This document shows positions 62,715 through 64,000 of a DNA stretch of 64,000 nucleotides, piece by piece (the stretch's first letter is position 1; each line of letters begins with the position of its first letter). The DNA is taken from the NCBI RefSeq assembly GCF_030544485.1, contig NZ_CP130610.1, positions 3,410,001 through 3,474,000 on the forward strand, given 5' to 3'. The position numbers were made by a program, and so were the translations under genes. This DNA is from Halomonas sp. HAL1 (lineage in GTDB: Bacteria > Pseudomonadota > Gammaproteobacteria > Pseudomonadales > Halomonadaceae). A model generated the notes under the pieces. The model was given only the letters and a program-made list of their open reading frames with translations. It did no database searches and was not told where the DNA came from.

Positions 62715-63998
62715 CTAAAAAGCACGGCGGCGGTAAGTGCGGTAATCCGGCGACCAGGACGCCTTTTCAATCAACTCCCGCAGAGTAGTGCCGCTGGTTT
62801 TCAGCGCCACGCCGTTCTGCTGCGCCTGGGCAGCCACTTCAAAGGCAATCGACTTGCTGATATCGCGAATACGTGACAGCGGTGGCAGAAGCGCCCCTTT
62901 GCCCTCTTTTACCAGCGGTGCTTCACGGGCAAGCGCCCGCGAAGCGCTCATCAGCATCTCATCGGTGACGCGGCTAGCACTGGCGGCAATCACGCCCAAC
63001 CCGATGCCCGGGAAGATATAGGCATTATTGCACTGAGCGATGGGATACGTGCGCCCGTTATGCACCACCGGCGCAAAGGGGCTACCGGTCGCTACCAGCG
63101 CTTGACCATCGGTCCAACGGATAACATCTTCCGGCACCGCCTCTGCTTGCGAGGTCGGGTTGGAGAGCGGCATGATCACGGGGTGCTCACAGCCCGCGTG
63201 CATGGTGCGAACAACCTGCTCGGTGAAAATACCGCGTTGCCCGCAGACTCCGATCAACACCGTTGGTTTGATCTGCGCGATCGTCTCCTCCAGGGCTTGA
63301 CCATTCCAGCCAACCACCACTGAAGGATCATGGGCTAGACGACGCTGGAAGTCGCGCTGCCACGCTTGATCGCTGGTCATCAACCCGTCCCTATCGACGA
63401 TGAAAATACGTGCCCGTGCCTCGCTTTCAGTCAAGCCTTCGGCTTCCATGGCCACCACCACCTGCTCGGCAATCCCACAGCCCGCAGAACCGCCGCCGAC
63501 AAACACTACGCGCTGCTGGGCGATGGTTTCTTCACGTGCCTGGCAAGCCGCCATCAAGGTGCCGACCACCACAGAAGCAGTCCCCTGTACGTCGTCGTTG
63601 AAGCAGCATAGCTCGTCACGATAACGTTCCAGCAATGGCACCGCGTTGGCCTGGGCAAAGTCTTCAAATTGCAGCAGCACGTTAGGCCAACGGCGCTTCA
63701 CAGCGGCAATGAACTCTGCCATGAAAGCATCGTACTCTTCTTGCCCTACCCGCTCATGACGCCAACCCATGTACATGGGGTCATCCAACAGCGCTTTATT
63801 GTTGGTGCCCACATCGATCATGATAGGGAGCGTGTAGGCAGGGCTGATGCCACCACAGGCGGTATACAGCGCCAGCTTACCGATGGGAATTCCCATCCCA
63901 CCGATACCCTGGTCGCCCAGGCCTAGAATGCGCTCACCATCCGTCACCACGATGACTTTAACGTTATCTTTGGTGGCGCTGCGCAGGATGTCATCCAT
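62715..63998 (-). CDS. NAD-dependent malic enzyme (5' end outside the window)
   Basis: The last 427 residues are present. The gene continues beyond the right edge, and the N-terminus of about 130 residues is missing. Visible are [77 protein letters not shown], the NAD motif [16 protein letters not shown] and [14 protein letters not shown]. It matches the MaeA (SfcA) type. It converts malate to pyruvate and CO2. Confidence 0.94.
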   Translation of the reverse strand: MDDILRSATKDNVKVIVVTDGERILGLGDQGIGGMGIPIGKLALYTACGGISPAYTLPIMIDVGTNNKALLDDPMYMGWRHERVGQEEYDAFMAEFIAAVKRRWPNVLLQFEDFAQANAVPLLERYRDELCCFNDDVQGTASVVVGTLMAACQAREETIAQQRVVFVGGGSAGCGIAEQVVVAMEAEGLTESEARARIFIVDRDGLMTSDQAWQRDFQRRLAHDPSVVVGWNGQALEETIAQIKPTVLIGVCGQRGIFTEQVVRTMHAGCEHPVIMPLSNPTSQAEAVPEDVIRWTDGQALVATGSPFAPVVHNGRTYPIAQCNNAYIFPGIGLGVIAASASRVTDEMLMSASRALAREAPLVKEGKGALLPPLSRIRDISKSIAFEVAAQAQQNGVALKTSGTTLRELIEKASWSPDYRTYRRRAF

Positions 63999-64000
63999 AT

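Overview
The window is a chromosomal segment of a moderately GC-rich gammaproteobacterium, most likely Halomonas/Vreelandella (Halomonadaceae). I infer this from the protein families, the rRNA operon layout (16S, tRNA-Ile, tRNA-Ala, 23S, 5S) and gene neighbourhoods such as yggX-mutY-asmA-panM. No database search was possible. Most of the window is core housekeeping sequence. The unusual material is concentrated at 1-6.9 kb and at 39.2-39.7 kb.

Layout. Positions 107-5521 hold cation-transport genes: a small solute-binding lipoprotein translationally coupled to an atypical CDF transporter, a CaCA-type exchanger, and a two-TM potassium channel gene destroyed by a complete 1531-bp IS4/IS50-type element (20-bp perfect inverted repeats, 9-bp target duplication). 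Next come a META-domain lipoprotein gene with an in-frame amber stop (5634-6092), a tRNA-Thr/Gln/Phe cluster (6322-6626) and a 27-nt copy of the tRNA-Thr anticodon region (6775-6801). On the minus strand follow yggX, mutY, an asmA-like gene and panM. hisBHAF lie at 11.4-14.2 kb and hisC separately at 20.0 kb. Between them are a DUF416 gene, a glutamine-amidotransferase-like protein without its catalytic cysteine, mnmH-selD (2-selenouridine tRNA modification), radA and an NlpE-like lipoprotein. mdh, an RND adaptor/pump pair and rsd/algQ lead to a five-gene branched-chain-type ABC importer (27.8-32.3 kb). A hydrolase, dsbB-gshA, tex, a DUF1127 protein and a divergent LysR regulator follow.

Positions 39.3-39.7 kb hold an msrB remnant and hairpins. 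The rRNA operon occupies 39719-45032 on the minus strand, with a recognisable promoter and boxA. Beyond it are pssA, ilvH and ilvI behind a long GC-rich leader, clpB, pgeF-rluD and bamD. The last part holds nadE, a PP0621-like small protein, thiO, a lone GspH/FimT pseudopilin, trxB, acnA and the 3' part of an NAD-malic enzyme gene that runs off the right edge.

Functionally the window covers histidine and branched-chain amino-acid synthesis, TCA-cycle steps (mdh, acnA, malic enzyme), redox and thiol homeostasis (dsbB, gshA, trxB), iron and Fe-S protection (yggX, mutY), protein quality control (clpB, bamD) and translation. I see no CRISPR array, prophage or defence island. The items that best merit follow-up are the gene-decay events (IS-split channel, 8-bp repeat expansion, amber lipoprotein, msrB scar), the tRNA-Thr fragment, the Cys-less amidotransferase, the CDF without canonical metal ligands, and the structured ilvIH leader.
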